Shown one piece after another: positions 6,586 through 7,065 of a DNA stretch of 7,065 nt. A program made the position numbers and the translations under genes. Within the stretch, counting starts at the first letter, position 1, and every line of letters begins with the position of its first letter. The stretch is from Pseudomonadales bacterium (GTDB taxonomy: Bacteria > Pseudomonadota > Gammaproteobacteria > Pseudomonadales > Azotimanducaceae): positions 1-7,065 of the forward strand of contig JAKUTI010000138.1 of NCBI GenBank assembly GCA_022448765.1, in the 5' to 3' direction. The notes below the pieces were generated by a model. It ran no database searches and was not told the origin of the DNA. It saw nothing but the letters and a program-made list of their open reading frames with translations.

Positions 6586-6771
6586 ATGGCCGTACAGAAA
6601 AATAGGAAAACCCCCTCTAAAAGGGGCATGCGCCGTTCACACGATGGTCTCCCAACGACCGCCCTATCTACTGATCCGGTGTCCGGAGAGCTCCATCGGC
6701 GCCACCACGTTGGCCCTGACGGGTATTATCGCGGACGTCGAGTTGTTCCTGAAAAAGAAATTTTCGAATAA
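6586..6771 (+). CDS. rpmF: 50S ribosomal protein L32 (bL32)
   Basis: 61 residues, against 57 in E. coli. L32 is a small zinc-ribbon-derived protein of the large ribosomal subunit. The N-terminus MAVQKNRKTPSKRGMRRSHD is diagnostic, followed by SGELHRRHHVGPDGYYRGRRV, with a slightly longer C-terminal end (VPEKEIFE). No cysteines are present, so this is the zinc-free form, as in E. coli. ATG at 6586 has AAGG (6569-6572) at a rather long spacing of 13 nt. In E. coli and many relatives yceD (DUF177) lies directly upstream and is co-transcribed; here only 103 bp separate rpmF from the divergent Maf gene, so rpmF is the first gene of its unit. plsX follows after 57 bp. Confidence 0.98.
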   Translation: MAVQKNRKTPSKRGMRRSHDGLPTTALSTDPVSGELHRRHHVGPDGYYRGRRVVPEKEIFE

Positions 6772-6796
6772 CCAGCTACTTGAGCGTATTCCGCGG

Positions 6797-6826
6797 CCGT
6801 CCGTCGAGCAATCAACCGGGACGGGG
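6797..6826 (+). promoter_or_regulatory. RBS of plsX and a possible hairpin covering it
   Basis: GGGACGGGG (6818-6826) just before GTG 6829 is the only purine-rich ribosome binding candidate. Its GGACGG (6819-6824) is the exact complement of CCGTCC (6797-6802), and CCGTC at 6801-6805 can pair with GACGG (6820-6824) as an alternative. Either stem, with a 14-16-nt loop, would mask the binding site. This would fit translational tuning of plsX within the rpmF transcript, but is inference. Confidence 0.35.
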
Positions 6827-6828
6827 TA

Positions 6829-7065
6829 GTGGAAACAGTCATCGCGCTGGACCTAATGGGCGGCGATATTGGTGCCGCCGCGACAGTGCCGGGAGCGCTG
6901 GCCGCAGTTAATCAGTTCAGCTCTTTGGGTTTAGTAGTCGTTGGTCGACGAGCCGACATCTATCCTGCTTACGCAGCGTTGTTAGATCATCCCCGCGTGC
7001 AGTTTCACGACGCCTCGGAAGTCGTTGACATGAACGAGTCACCCACCGCTGCACTGAAGGGAAAA
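6829..7065 (+). CDS. plsX: Phosphate acyltransferase PlsX, 3'-truncated by window edge
   Basis: 79 codons are visible, open to the last base. PlsX converts acyl-ACP and phosphate to acyl-phosphate, the acyl donor for PlsY in glycerol-3-phosphate acylation; it is a peripheral membrane enzyme. The N-terminus VETVIALDLMGGD matches the family hallmark IALDxMGGD, followed by TVPGALAAVNQF, LVVVGRRADIYP and HPRVQFHDASEVVDMNESP, in the usual order. The common Gly-Pro after MGGD is replaced by IGAAA. GTG at 6829 is chosen because the frame has no ATG or GTG between TGA at 6781-6783 and this codon, and it precedes the family N-terminus by only a few residues. Position after rpmF is the standard one. 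Most of the protein (normally about 340-350 residues) lies beyond the window. Confidence 0.95.
   Translation, partial: METVIALDLMGGDIGAAATVPGALAAVNQFSSLGLVVVGRRADIYPAYAALLDHPRVQFHDASEVVDMNESPTAALKGK

Noticed and set aside
6434..6829. 131-codon plus-strand frame, considered as a yceD remnant
   Set aside because: It runs antisense to Maf and through rpmF in another frame, and shows none of the DUF177 features; only a weak NPVVAV resemblance to the family's C-terminal NPF motif.
1..7065. Novel defence, mobile or CRISPR-like system
   Set aside because: All six complete or partial genes plus the Maf gene belong to well-known core families; no direct-repeat array, transposase, integrase or attachment-site duplication was seen.

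Overview
The window looks like chromosomal core sequence from a gammaproteobacterium outside the Enterobacteriaceae. The evidence is the block in which RNase E (rne) and RluC (rluC) diverge from a long shared leader, followed by a YceF-type Maf pyrophosphatase, ribosomal protein L32 (rpmF) and the phospholipid-synthesis gene plsX. This is the classical rne-rluC-yceF-rpmF-plsX order known from E. coli. The flanks differ from E. coli: rlmD sits tail-to-tail with rne, a PolB-like 3'-5' exonuclease gene lies just before rlmD, and the DUF177 gene yceD that normally precedes rpmF is absent. Base composition looks moderate (about half G+C by eye). I cannot name a genus.

Layout: bases 1-744 hold the exonuclease (+), missing only a few N-terminal residues. 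Bases 777-2072 hold rlmD (+). Bases 2082-4310 hold rne (-), converging on rlmD with 9 bp between. Bases 4311-4894 hold no credible gene and contain the rne leader (two good hairpins) and the rluC promoter region. Bases 4895-5869 hold rluC (+). Bases 5886-6482 hold the Maf gene (-), converging on rluC with 16 bp between. A 103-bp divergent intergenic region follows, then rpmF (+, 6586-6771) and the start of plsX (+, 6829 to the window end).

Functionally, most of the window concerns rRNA and the ribosome. RlmD makes m5U in 23S rRNA, RluC makes pseudouridines in 23S rRNA, RNase E matures 5S rRNA and turns over mRNA, and L32 is a large-subunit protein. Maf/YceF hydrolyses a methylated nucleotide (m7GTP) and may clean the nucleotide pool. 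PlsX starts the phospholipid branch and shares its transcription unit with rpmF in many proteobacteria.

I found no mobile element, CRISPR array, tRNA or rRNA, and nothing that looks like a new multi-gene system. The points worth a second look are small: a degenerate tandem duplication at the end of a short RNase E tail, in which every base difference changes an amino acid; structured elements in the rne leader; the missing yceD; and a possible hairpin over the plsX ribosome binding site.
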